Part shown: one piece after another, positions 38,597 to 48,910 of the stretch
Layout of the letters: the number at the start of each line of letters is the position of its first letter
How positions within the stretch are numbered: position 1 is the stretch's first letter
From: Isoetes taiwanensis
Lineage: Eukaryota > Streptophyta > Lycopodiopsida > Isoetales > Isoetaceae
Assembly (NCBI GenBank): GCA_021234155.1
Contig: JAJEKV010000014.1
Coordinates: 14,064,494-14,128,493 of the forward strand
DNA: 64,000 bases
Reading direction: 5' to 3'
Notes under the pieces: model-generated
The model's database searches: none
What the model was told of the DNA's origin: nothing
The model's input: only the letters and a program-made list of their open reading frames with translations
Program-made: the position numbers and the translations under genes

Positions 38597-39319
38597 TGAT
38601 ACGGTTGCAAGACCTTGCAGTAAATCAAGAGTTAAAGAAAAGAAACAAATAACAAATAACTTCAAATACCAGCCTTCACGGCTATGCTCTCCACCCAACC
38701 GGGATCAGGCTATCACAACAAGAAATCGTTATCTTGCTTCCAAGACCGCATCCAAGAACTGGAATTCAAAGAATAGTTTCCACTAGCTAAGGCAGCAGAC
38801 AAAGCTAATGACTCTGAGCAGGAATTCAACCGAGATTCTCTAACTATTACTATAGCAGGGCAGAGGTATTTCACAATCACTCAGCCAGATTTATTCCTAC
38901 TTCGAATGAGAACAGCAACTGTTTTTATGGGGCGAAGGACCTATTTCCGGATTTACCTTTGTTGGCTACAAATATCTGTTTAAAAGGCAAATAGACAGGA
39001 ATATCTGAGATTCGACTTATAATATCACGGATTTGCCCTTTTTGCAGGCCCAGATCGGCCTTTTCCACAAGATCCGGGAGTTGTTTTTGCCTCTAATACA
39101 GTTTCGGCTGATGGGTCTCGCATCCCGTTATCAGCCACGTTTTAGATATTTTAATTTTTAAGTTCCAATGGTTCATTGTTTAATAGTTATCTACCTAACA
39201 TGACCCTAACATCATATTCTACGACCGTAATTTAAGGTTTACTACCCTTGACCCATTAATTACTAATATCTAGTTCTGGATGCGTTGGGCCTGAGCCTCC
39301 CCCGAGCACCACCATATCA
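38597..39319 (-). repeat. 3' LTR of the gag-only element
   Basis: 723 bp, direct repeat of 43906-44631 with about 15 differences by eye. Plus-strand ends are tgatacggttgc and caccaccatatca. Confidence 0.95.
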
Positions 39320-39337
39320 ATTCCTCCCCTTCCCGGG
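39320..39337 (-). promoter_or_regulatory. Polypurine tract of the gag-only element
   Basis: The minus strand reads cgggaaggggaggaatt immediately before the 3' LTR, a typical plus-strand primer. Confidence 0.85.
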
Positions 39338-39375
39338 ATTGATCGTCCTCGATCAAGGAATTATATGGCAAATTT

Positions 39376-39600
39376 ACCACAACCAAATCCATGGTTGCAA
39401 CCCTAGTTGAATCCTCAACTAGAAATATATACCACAGCCAAATCCACGACTGCAACCCTAGTTGATTTCTCAACTAGAAATATATACCACAGCCAAATCC
39501 ATGACTGCAACCCTAGTTGATTTCTCAACTAGAAATATATACCACAGCCAAATCCATGACTGCAACCCTGATTGAGTCCACAATCAGAAATATTCAAGTC
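39376..39600 (+). repeat. Four tandem ~57-bp repeats in the gag-only element
   Basis: Each unit contains accaaatccatg or gccaaatccatg, then ctgcaaccctagttga and caactagaaatatat. Units start near 39376, 39431, 39488 and 39545. The last is the most divergent. Confidence 0.9.
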
Positions 39601-39804
39601 CAGCCCTTTAGGCTAAAAATGTAATCCAGCCTTCAAGGCCAAAAAGTTTTTCTTCATCTCTAATATATAATTCTAATATGGAGGATTGGGGGCAGGTTAG
39701 GGGCACGTGATAGATAGATATTTTTTTGCTTAGAGTTGGACAGGTGTAAGGTTTTAAAATACTAAGGGATAGAGTGAACGTTTGAGAATTTGACGGATCT
39801 GAGG

Positions 39805-39870
39805 CTGTTCCCGAAAGACCTGAGGCTGTTGTCCGAGAAGCTTCTGGAAGGCAGAGCATAGTATAAAAGG
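39805..39870 (+). promoter_or_regulatory. Heat-shock-element cluster with TATA box (captured promoter candidate)
   Basis: A TTCccGAA dyad lies at 39808-39815. A perfect three-unit heat-shock element, aGAAgcTTCtgGAAg, lies at 39836-39850. A TATA box, tataaaag, is at 39862-39869, 12 bp further on. A G-box core (cacgtg) is at about 39705. This arrangement is that of plant heat-shock gene promoters. It is on the strand opposite to gag and is followed by an exon-like stretch with a donor site. Confidence 0.5.
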
Positions 39871-39914
39871 ATGAGAGCGGAGAACTTAAAACTGAGATTG
39901 ACGAGAGGGCAAGA

Positions 39915-40015
39915 TCGTTAAGAGAGCAAATGTGGCTGCTTTGGCGCAGGGTTTGGGCTGGAGAAGGCTGTGTCGTGGTAGCTTGATCGGTGCTTCGTGT
40001 GGAGTTTTACATCAG
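39915..40015 (+). pseudogene. Exon-like stretch downstream of the heat-shock-type promoter
   Basis: A frame reading VAALAQGLGWRRLCRG and SLIGASCGVLHQ ends at catcag|gtaatt, a good 5' splice site. It is rich in Ala, Leu, Arg and Ser and has no acidic residues, like an organelle-targeting peptide. No in-frame ATG is present: the codon where one would be expected (about 39932) is GTG, while an overlapping ATG in another frame gives only 18 codons. It may be the first exon of a captured host gene, now broken. Speculative. Confidence 0.3.
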
Positions 40016-40334
40016 GTAATTGTGTTTCAAAGATAATTGTGTTTCAAAGACGAATTATGGAATGCGAGATGCTGTGTTGTCGTTTCTGCTCCTTTTCTGG
40101 TTTTTTTTTCCCCCCTGAGTTTTAGTCTTTTTCTGGTTTTTTTTTTCCCCTGAGTTTTAGTTATGAGATCCTGTTTTAGACTGCGCCCATGAGGTCGGAT
40201 TGAGGTCGGATTCCAAAGAACCCAGTGGAGCGGAAGTGTGAGAAATATTTGCTCCCAAAAGTCTTACAGCAACAAAAACTGGTTCGGCCTGAATGGCTGT
40301 GGATGACTCAATTTGTGATGGCTACAGTAATTTA

Positions 40335-40706
40335 GATCGAATTGGGGTCTGTAAACACTTATAAGCTCCAGAGAACTTATGATGTTTGAACCCAAGCGCA
40401 TTGTTAGAGCAGCATCTGTGAATATACGACTATTTAAAATTGGTTGTTCCTGTTCTTTATCAGTTCTAAGATTGTCAAACCCGGGGTTTGATTTATCGAT
40501 GTTTGGGCACATTCAAAGATTGGATCGAATTTGGGTCTGTAAACACTTATTAGCTCCAGAGAACTTATGATGTTTGAACCCAAGCGTATTGCTACAGCAG
40601 CATCTGTGAATATATGACTATTTAAAATTAGTTGTTCCTGTTCTTTATCAGTTCTAAGATTTTCAAACCTGTGGTTTGGATTACTGATGCTGGGCACATT
40701 CAGCAC
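40335..40706 (+). repeat. Tandem duplication of ~190 bp in the gag-only element
   Basis: Two adjacent copies, 40335-40520 and about 40524-40706, share ctgtaaacacttataagctc, cagagaacttatgatgtttg and ctgttctttatcagttctaa with a few differences. Confidence 0.9.
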
Positions 40707-42718
40707 TCGAAAAAAATCATAAAATAATTTAATGTTTTGCTCGATTTTGTTTGCTACGATTATGTGAATGAAGTTATGGATGTGTTTAGCTAAAGCGACC
40801 ATAGTCGGAACCATTGTTTCCCTCCTCAAAGATCCTTCAATAGGCAAACGAAGACAAAGAATGGAATAGCCAACTATTCATGCTATCTTGCGATTTAACA
40901 ACAATACCGAATGGCAGATGCTCTGTCAAAAAAGGAAGAAATCACGCATTAACAAACTCTTTAATTTAAATTTCCCAATCTCAAGTTCTATCTTGACAGT
41001 ACCATTCGCTTTTACCAATGGATCTGGATAAATATAGACAATTAAGAAGATAATCATAAAGACTACAGAATTAAACACAAAAACAGACTCTTGCACTCAC
41101 GGATAAATCCAGGAGGACAAGATTTGACAGTCTGAATCTTGCCATCAATTTTTTTTTTATTTTTTTTAAGCCCTTTTTCTGTACTAATTTTCTGAACGGC
41201 CGAGGTTTTTCGTAACCATAAATAGAATAAATAGAATGGATATGGATACTTGAATTCTACAATTTTGTTTCTTTGGGGAACAATTATAACTGACTTAATG
41301 GGCATTTATTTATGTTGAATCTAAATTTGAATTGTTTGTTATCAGACAACCATTTTGTAATACAAAATCCGTCAAGAAAGAATAGTGTTGCAGTAGGATG
41401 GTAGGAAAGGAAATAACGAAAAGATCTGTTGAGGATGGATAAACTAGTGATGATTGTAGGTTAGTTGGAAGTGAGGCAAAGGGAGAATGGTGACAGCAGA
41501 ATGAACACGATGCTGACAATGGGAGTGGAGAACAAAAGAGGATGAGATACAAACTTAAAGAGGGGATATGGAGGATAATATCACTGTGCAGAATAACTCA
41601 TTAAAATGGATGGTTGCTCCCATTAAGATAGAAGAACATCGGGGAAAAGTTTTAGAAGCCAACATGCCAACATTTGTTGATACTCCTATGGACGTAGAAC
41701 ATAACAACAATACAAAGAAAAATGTTAAAGCAAAAAAACTTAAAAAGAGATTCAACAACCACTATGGGCTCCTCGAATATTCCATCTGCTCGTCATGCAA
41801 ACTGAATACATGAACAAGCAGCGACAAAAGATTGCAGTTCAAGAAATCAATCCCATCGATTGGTCAACAGAATGCAAGACTTTATTAGATAAAATAGCAA
41901 ATTTGAAATCGTGCTAGATCTCCCATAAACATGTACCCCATTCTAATTTTCTTTCATACTACAATAATTTTAGAACCAAAATTATTCCAGTTGCATTCAT
42001 TTAAATTTCTTGACCCTAAGATATTATCGGAGCAAACTTGGCTGCGGCGGCGAATGCCGCCGCGATAAATTCTTGTATACTTAAATAGTAAACAATGAAA
42101 CTGACATCTATGCTGCAGACATAGTTGTTGTTTCTTAAACTTAAAAATTAACCCTATCCTCCTTCTAGAGTTATCACTTACCAACCTATTTCAAATAGGC
42201 AATTTGCAGTCTCCCCCTTTCCTTTTGCACTTCGTCGGCAAAAGTTACCGTGTTTATTTGTTTTAGCACTTGACTCGGCCGGTTGCTCTTCCACCTGAGT
42301 CATTTGAGCCGAAGGTCCACTAGAACGAGGATTTGATATATACTCAGCTCTGCCTAATTCCCTACGTTCTTCCCGATTGCCCCGATCATTCGGATCTTTT
42401 TTTGCATTTAACTTTGGACAATCTACCTTAAGATGTGGTCCTCCGCAGTAATAACACCCGCTTTTCTTGAATGAAGGTCTGTCAGACTGATTATCCCACG
42501 TTGTTTTTTGGGCTTGGTCTTGGTTATCGCCCGTGCTTGCTCTAGATCTTTTATTTCCCTTATCAGAACTTTTGCTATTATTTGCTTTTCCATTGCTTGT
42601 CTTATCATTGCTTTTGTCCTCAGGATATCCATCCCATATGCTACAATTTATAAAATCAGAATTTAACTTCCTTTCCGCTGCTATAGCTTTCTTTGTTGCT
42701 TCTTCCAAGGTCTGAGGA

Positions 42719-43193
42719 GCTATAAAACATAATTCTGCATACAAGGAATTTTTGAGTCCAGCTATATATTACGTAACAACTCCTTTTCAGTTAACCCATC
42801 CATTTGAGTGGACAAATACTGGAATTTCGATGTGTACTGATAAACTGATTCGTTGTCACCCTGCTTGAACAAATCCCATTCTCGTTTAACATCATTATGG
42901 TAATTAGCTGCCAAATTGTAACCTTCAAAAGCTTCTTTGAAATTCTTCCATGTCAAAATCTTTGGGTCCATCCTTTTTCTTCCTTGCCACCATGTTCTTG
43001 CCGTGTCTGTCAGATATTTATCCATGGCTTGCAACTTCTGTTTTTCTGAAGCTTTTACTAAATCAAAATAACTTTCCCATGTAGAAAGAAATCCAAAGAC
43101 AGTAGGCGGGTTTCTCTTTTCACCGGAGAAGGTAGGCATTCCTGCAACTTTCTCTAGCCATTTACAAGAGGATTCTAGAGGCAAGCTGTATGG
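42719..43193 (-). repeat. gag tandem duplication, copy 2
   Basis: About 475 bp, roughly 98% identical by eye to 43194-43667. It lacks one T near 42769. Confidence 0.9.
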
Positions 43194-43667
43194 ATCTATA
43201 AAACATAATTCTGCATACAAAGAATTTTTGAGTCCAGCTATATATTTACGTAACAACGCCTTTTCAGTTAACCCATCCATTTGAGTGGACAAATACTGGA
43301 ATTTCGATGTGTACTGATAAACTGATTCGTTGTCACCCTACTTAAACAAATCCCATTCTCGTTTAACATCATTATGGTAATTAGCTGCCAAATTGTAACC
43401 TTCAAAAGCTTCTTTGAAATTCTTCCATGTCAAAATCTTTGGGTCCATCCTTTTTCTTCCTTGCCACCATGTTCTTGCCGTGTCTGTCAGATATTTGTCC
43501 ATGGCTTGCAACTTCTGTTTTTCTGAAGCTTTTACTAAATCAAAATAACTTTCCCATGTAGAAAGAAATCCAAAGACAGTAGGCCGGTTTCTCTTTTCAC
43601 CGGAGAAGGTAGGCATTCCTGCAACTTTCTCTAGCCATTTACAAGAGGATTCTGGAGGCAAGCTGGA
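43194..43667 (-). repeat. gag tandem duplication, copy 1
   Basis: This copy carries the TAA at 43338 where the other copy has CAG. Confidence 0.9.
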
Positions 43668-43889
43668 TGGATTAGATTGTGCATTCGTTTGCACAGAAGG
43701 CTCAGGTAAAAATTTATAAGCCAGACACAGGTATTCTAGTTGTTTTTGATGATCTGCAGGATTGGTAGAAGGAGGAATAGCCATTTGATCTGCTATGTAG
43801 CTGGCATTGCTCATAGCCTGGGTGTACTGATGATCAGGTACGTCGAAGCGATTAGTAGACATTGTCCAGAGGTTTTCAGAATCAAGAGG

Positions 43890-43901
43890 GCTCTGATACC
43901 A
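43890..43901 (-). promoter_or_regulatory. Primer binding site (initiator Met-tRNA) of the gag-only element
   Basis: The minus strand reads TGGTATCAGAGC, complementary to the 3' end of plant initiator tRNA-Met, four bases inside the 5' LTR. Confidence 0.95.
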
Positions 43902-43905
43902 AAAT

Positions 43906-44631
43906 TGATACGGTTGCAAGACCTTGCAGTAAATCAAGAGTTAAAGAAAAGAAACAAACAACAAATAACTTCAAATACCAGCCTTCACGGCTATGCTCTC
44001 CACCCAACCGGGCTCAGGCTATCACAACAAGAAATCGTTATCTTGCTTCCAAGACCGCATCCAAGAACTGGAATTCAAAGAAATGGTTTCCACTAGCTAA
44101 GGCAACAGACAAAGCTAATGACTCTGAGCAGGAATTCAACTGAGATTCTCTAACTATTACTATAGCAGGGCAGAGGTATTTCACAATCACTCAGCCAGAT
44201 TTATTCCTACTTCGAATGAGAACAACAACTGTTTTTATGGGGCGAAGGACCTATTTCCGGATTTACCTTTGTTGGCTACAAGTATCTGTTTAAAAGGCAA
44301 ATAATCAGGAATATCTGAGATTCGACTTATAATATCATGGATTTGTCCTTTTTGCAGGCCCAGATCGGCCTTTTCCACAAGATCCGGGAGTTGTTTTTGC
44401 CTCTGATACAGTTTCGGCTGATGGGTCTCGCATCCCGTTATCAGCCACGTTTTAGGTATTTTAATTTTTAAGTTCCAATGGTTCATTGTTTAATAGTTAT
44501 CTACCTAACATGACCCTAACATCATATTCTACGACCGTAATTTAAGGTTTACTACCCTTGACCCATTAATTACTAATATCTAGTTCTGGATGCGTTGGGC
44601 CTGAGCCGCTCCCCCGAGCACCACCATATCA
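43906..44631 (-). repeat. 5' LTR of the gag-only element
   Basis: 726 bp, partner of 38597-39319. Confidence 0.95.
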
Positions 44632-45902
44632 GATTCCCTCCATCTCAAAGAACAATTTTGTTTTGTGATTTTTTTTTTTTTTGGGAGAAAGTGAGGGTTT
44701 TTTCCATTAATTATTGAAAAAAGATATAATAAAGCATATTGTCATTGCAAATGCATTGCAAGAGGACTCAAAATGTAAGAAGAAAGTACACTTACATACT
44801 GGAACAAAGTGAATTTCCAGTTGCAGTAGTAAGAAGCATTAAATTCCCAGCCAACTGAAGGTCTAGAAGTCGAGGAAGACCCAGTGATCATGAGCACCAA
44901 CTGATATAGCATGCAAACATAAACTGCTGATGTCGGAGATGTAAGGAGGTAGTTGAAGAAGATAAGGTGGAGGAAATTGCAGAAGTATGGGAACTAGAAT
45001 TGATAGGTATCAATATAAGAGAAAAGATTTTGGTAGTGAGGCTGTAGGATAAGGGTTTGACTATTCCCCCAATTGAGCTCTAGAAGTAGAATGTCAGAGT
45101 TTGTAGTAGCCATCAGTAAGATAAGAGAGCCATATGCATCAGCAATTCCTCTGTGACAATAGTAGCTTTCCCTGTAAAATTCGAACTGCTAATCAGTCAT
45201 ATTACTGCTGTTTCTTTCTAGAAACCACCATAGTTGAGTCATTAAATAAGTGCCCCTACAGAATTCCATTGCCCAGTCTATTTCTCTTTCTGGGATATCC
45301 AAGATATCAACATCAGTTCTGCCCCTAACTACCCATGTCCAAAGACCCTCTGAGTATACAATATCCTTTTGTGACAATCGATTGTTTTGTGACAATCGAG
45401 GTGCTAATTCACTTGCAAAGGTCAAGTGTTGAGTTCCAAATCTAAGCACATAGAGATATACAATCATTATGTTTGGGCAGAAGTAAAGAAGGGCACTGTT
45501 GTGATGATATGTTTACAAAGCACTTATTGAGAAGCCATTATCTGAACATAGAATAGCTTTGGGAGCTACACTACCTCCCCCATGAGTATACTCATACTAG
45601 GAGGGAGCTTGGGTTTTTTCTTTTTGATTCCTACAAAAGGTTTTTGTTACTCGAGCTAGAGATCAACTGCAGGGGAGATATACATCTTGCAGCATTGTGC
45701 ATTTGATCTCACTCTCGAAGGTACATGCTACTTATTTTGTTCTATAAAGACACCAAAAGGGCCTTTGCCGCCATTATTGTATATAAGAGCATGTAGTCTT
45801 TATGAATAATACATTCACTTTGGGAATAACTTGTATTCTTTCTCTCTCGATCTCTCTGTCTTGCTGTGTCACTTTATTCCTTGCATGTTATATTTCTAAC
45901 AT
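44632..45902 (+). mobile_element. Copia relic 1, right part with probable LTR end
   Basis: It continues Copia relic 1 after the GATTC duplication (44632-44636). No long frame remains. At 45780-45902 the text (tataagagcatgtagtcttt, a cttgtattctttctctctcg stretch, then atttctaaca) has the look of the R/U5 end of a Copia LTR finishing in CA at about 45902. The left border of that LTR and its partner were not found. Confidence 0.45.
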
Positions 45903-47983
45903 GAATGAACTCTGACACTCTACCCTCCAATCCCTTATACAAGGCGAACCATTTATGGGCATACGTTGGATATTCTGGAAGGATGTATGATATGAATTAA
46001 CATAATGAAACGTAGCTACTAGGACTAACCGTCTGGAAGAACTATATCACAGATCTCAAATATACTGAATTGTGAAGTTGAAGGTAAGGCTTCCAAGAAT
46101 GAATTCCATATCCGTTATCAAACATCTAGAATTTCCACTTGAAACCTCTCTTTTCTTACAGTTGGCTGTCTTCCTCTGTCTTTCTACAATTGTCATGGAA
46201 TCTTGCTTATGCAAAAAAACACCTAAACGCTAAGAGTAGGGGAATACATTCTTGATTTTTTTTATCCACAATACACTCCAATATAGTAGCACAAATCGTA
46301 GCCACTATTCAATGTAATTGCATTGTCGAAACCAGCCCGATTGACATTGATGAAGTGCGCAACGACCTCCTTATTTAATTCTTCGAATCCACATGTTAAT
46401 TCATCTGATAAAGCAAACATTTATAGTCTATGCATCCTTGCAACACATTGCAAATACAAGCCCTAAACTTGCACTTATCTAAGCATTTAAAGCAAAACTT
46501 ATACCTAAGAAACTCTACTGGCTTCCTATTTTGCCAAAACATCCCTGTAATTATCTAAAGACAATATATAAAGGGAATACAACAGTTGACTTGGATGTCT
46601 AGCATACAGCAAGCTACAGTCCACCTGAATACCTGAACAATGCAAGCCTAAACATGCACATGCATATCTCAACGCTAAACAACAAACCCTAGCTTCAGAC
46701 TTGCAAAAACCTGAGCATTCAAAGCATTTACCAAGAGAACTTACAGTAGACCAATTATGCCAGACATGTACCTTGTATATCCTTTTAAAAGCTCATACTA
46801 CAATTAACATTTCTTTCCTATCAATCATCAACAAATATCAGGAGATAAACGGTAAACTTAAAGTTTGAGCAATATCATTTTATTGTATGAAACATCTACA
46901 ACAGACCTAATATTCAATGCTCTCCATCAAGGGCATTCGTCCCTTGAATCTTTGCTTGTGCAAATTGTCTTTGTAGATGAATCCTAGCCCCCATATTCGG
47001 TATTTTGAGTGACCAGGCTGCACACCCAGACTAGAGCATAACTGTGCAAGCATCACCAGTTTAAGGCAGCTACTCCACACATTTCTGAAGCCAATAGAGA
47101 AGTAGAAGCACATTGGTTGGTCAGATGGACCTCTAACGTGGTCTCATGGCAATCGACGACAAAGCAGCCTCTACCTAACTCACCTAATGCAGGAATTCCA
47201 ATCTGAGCCCTCGAACACAGGAGATTTTTAACTTGGGCCCTCAATATGGTACATTCACTGGCGTCAAAAGGATATTCCATCACCCCACCTCCCATGGGTT
47301 TGCCCTTTGGGCAACCCAAAAATCCTAGGAGGATAAGGCATTAGGGCAGAGCCTCTACATCTCATGAAATTAATGGAGAAGAAGAAGCAATGACCATTTT
47401 CGTTGTGTCTCATTTTAATTATTTGGCTTTCTTAAAAGAGAAGACACATTATTTACAAGACAAAGCTTCCTTGACTTGAAGACAAAACCATTTTATAGAT
47501 TCTGCAGAAGAACTTGTGTGGCCAGACGCATTATTTGAGATCTGCGAGAGGGAGGGATTGACCATCTTCAATTGCAGGTGGAGAAGATTGGCTTCAATTA
47601 TGGCCCTGTATTTTTATCAGAAGATTATTGAGGTTATCATGACAACTTTCTGCAATAGGTTATTGACTTTAACTGGTTTTCATCCAACAATTGGTAGTGG
47701 TTGGATTTTGATATTTTCCACCTGCAATTTAAGAGGGGCTTAATGGCTCCCTAGAGGGTTCTGCAGAATAACCTACAAGGCCGGCAAGCCAAGTGGGTTA
47801 TTCTGCACACATACCAGAGGGAACCATTAACCCCTTTAAATTACAAGCTGGAACAAATTAGCTTCATTGGGCTAGATTTAGTGTAGGAAGTTATAGCGAC
47901 AACCCTTTAGAGAGTTATCCTGATAATCGACGTTGAAAAGCCAAAAAAGGAGTTCTTCATTTTAACTTCATTTGATTAGATGG
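45903..47983. other. No gene recognised
   Basis: AT-rich intergenic sequence. It has a short near-palindrome gggtttgccctttgggcaac at 47295. Two similar passages, ttgcaggtggagaagattgg and aattacaagctggaacaaat, lie within 300 bp. Nothing coding can be supported. Confidence 0.4.
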
Positions 47984-47988
47984 CTTCC
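47984..47988. repeat. 5-bp target-site duplication of Copia element 2, left copy
   Basis: CTTCC, repeated at 53898-53902. Confidence 0.92.
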
Positions 47989-48890
47989 TGTTAGGAAATT
48001 GTCATCTTATATTCATGAGAAGCAGTGGCAGTGAATATTCTGTGACTACAAAACAACCTATGAGAAGCAGTGGCAGTAGGTTTGCATTGGACTATAACAT
48101 TCTGACTAGATGCAGGGAGACTAGTTACAATGGTGACAGTATTTACACTTATGGGGTTGAATTTGTGAGAGCCTGATATGCATGACATGGGCACAACATC
48201 TACCAAGGTTGACTATGACTAAGCTAATCATATGTTGAAGGTTAATGATTATGTAAAGCATTAAGGGATTACTACAAGAACAAATTCAAGGTTCTTGAAT
48301 ATAAGTTTAAGGCAAAACATGGGTCAATGGTACGAGGGCTTGTTTTCTTAAGCAAGCATGTGGGATATATCGTAAACAGCCGATTTACGTATTTGAGCCT
48401 ATGGGATATTGTTACATGGTAGCCGAACTCAGATTGGAAAGCAAGAACGATGCCTTAACCACCGGATGCCTACATGATATAAGCAGAGAAGATTGCAGAG
48501 GATATGCACGGTGGGAAGGAGCAGAATAGCCGAACTAGGTGAAGAATCCGATATACAAATATCGGTCAAAGCTGGAACAGTGTTCGAGTCAATGACCCCT
48601 GCTACAGTAACCTTTCAATGGTTAAAGATGTAATTCTCATGGCTTAAGGTTTGAGTGCCCTAAGATCTTAAGGTGAAGATATTTTCTACTTCATACATCT
48701 CCAAGGGAATTGATTTTTCTTCTTGGTAGTTGAAGTTCTTATATTTATCTAGATATTGCACAAGGGATGAATGACCATATTGTGGCTCCCTATTGCATGT
48801 GAAGGAAAAAGTTTATGGAAAAATCTTGCTAGGCAAATAAATTGCAAAGAACATTGTTGAATTTAGAACTTTGAGTGTCAATTTCTAACA
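47989..48890 (+). repeat. 5' LTR of Copia element 2
   Basis: Starts tgttaggaaattg and ends aatttctaaca. Direct repeat of 52996-53897. Confidence 0.97.
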
Positions 48891-48891
48891 G

Positions 48892-48903
48892 TGGTATCAG
48901 AGC
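48892..48903 (+). promoter_or_regulatory. Primer binding site of Copia element 2
   Basis: TGGTATCAGAGC, one base after the 5' LTR, complementary to initiator tRNA-Met. Confidence 0.96.
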
Positions 48904-48910
48904 TAGTAAT

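Larger units (their letters stand above)
42178..43862 (-). pseudogene. Ty3/gypsy gag with internal duplication (stop and frameshift)
   Basis: It starts MSTNRFDVPDHQYTQAM at 43862, 28 bp after the PBS. The capsid part reads GMPTFSGEKRNRPTVFGFLS, then WESYFDLVKASEKQKLQAMD and DTARTWWQGRKRMDPK. A gypsy zinc knuckle CYYCGGPHLKVDC (CX2CX3HX4C) lies near 42458-42420. A segment of about 475 bp coding from PESSCKWLEKVAGM to AELCFI is present twice. The first copy ends in a TAA at 43338 and the second has a one-base loss near 42769. Without those lesions the protein would be a gag with a doubled capsid segment. It ends at 42178 without continuing into a protease. Confidence 0.85.
38597..44631 (-). mobile_element. 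Complete gag-only LTR retrotransposon (TR-GAG type, non-autonomous Ty3/gypsy)
   Basis: The structure is complete in minus orientation. The 5' LTR is at 44631-43906, PBS at 43901-43890, gag at 43862-42178, a long non-coding region at 42177-39350, the PPT just before the 3' LTR, and the 3' LTR at 39319-38597. LTR ends are tgata...tatca. The 5-bp duplication GATTC flanks the element. No protease, RT or integrase is present, so transposition would need an autonomous partner. By eye the LTRs differ at about 2% of positions, so insertion was fairly recent. It sits inside the RNase H region of Copia relic 1. Confidence 0.93.

Noticed and set aside
39370-39600. CRISPR-like array
   Set aside because: Units are contiguous 57-bp tandem repeats without unique spacers, in a plant retrotransposon.
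41568-41813. 81-codon plus-strand frame inside the gag-only element
   Set aside because: No motif, single small frame in AT-rich sequence; could be chance.
47991-48206. 71-codon minus-strand frame, repeated at 52998-53213
   Set aside because: Antisense of the Copia LTR; its duplication simply reflects the two LTRs.
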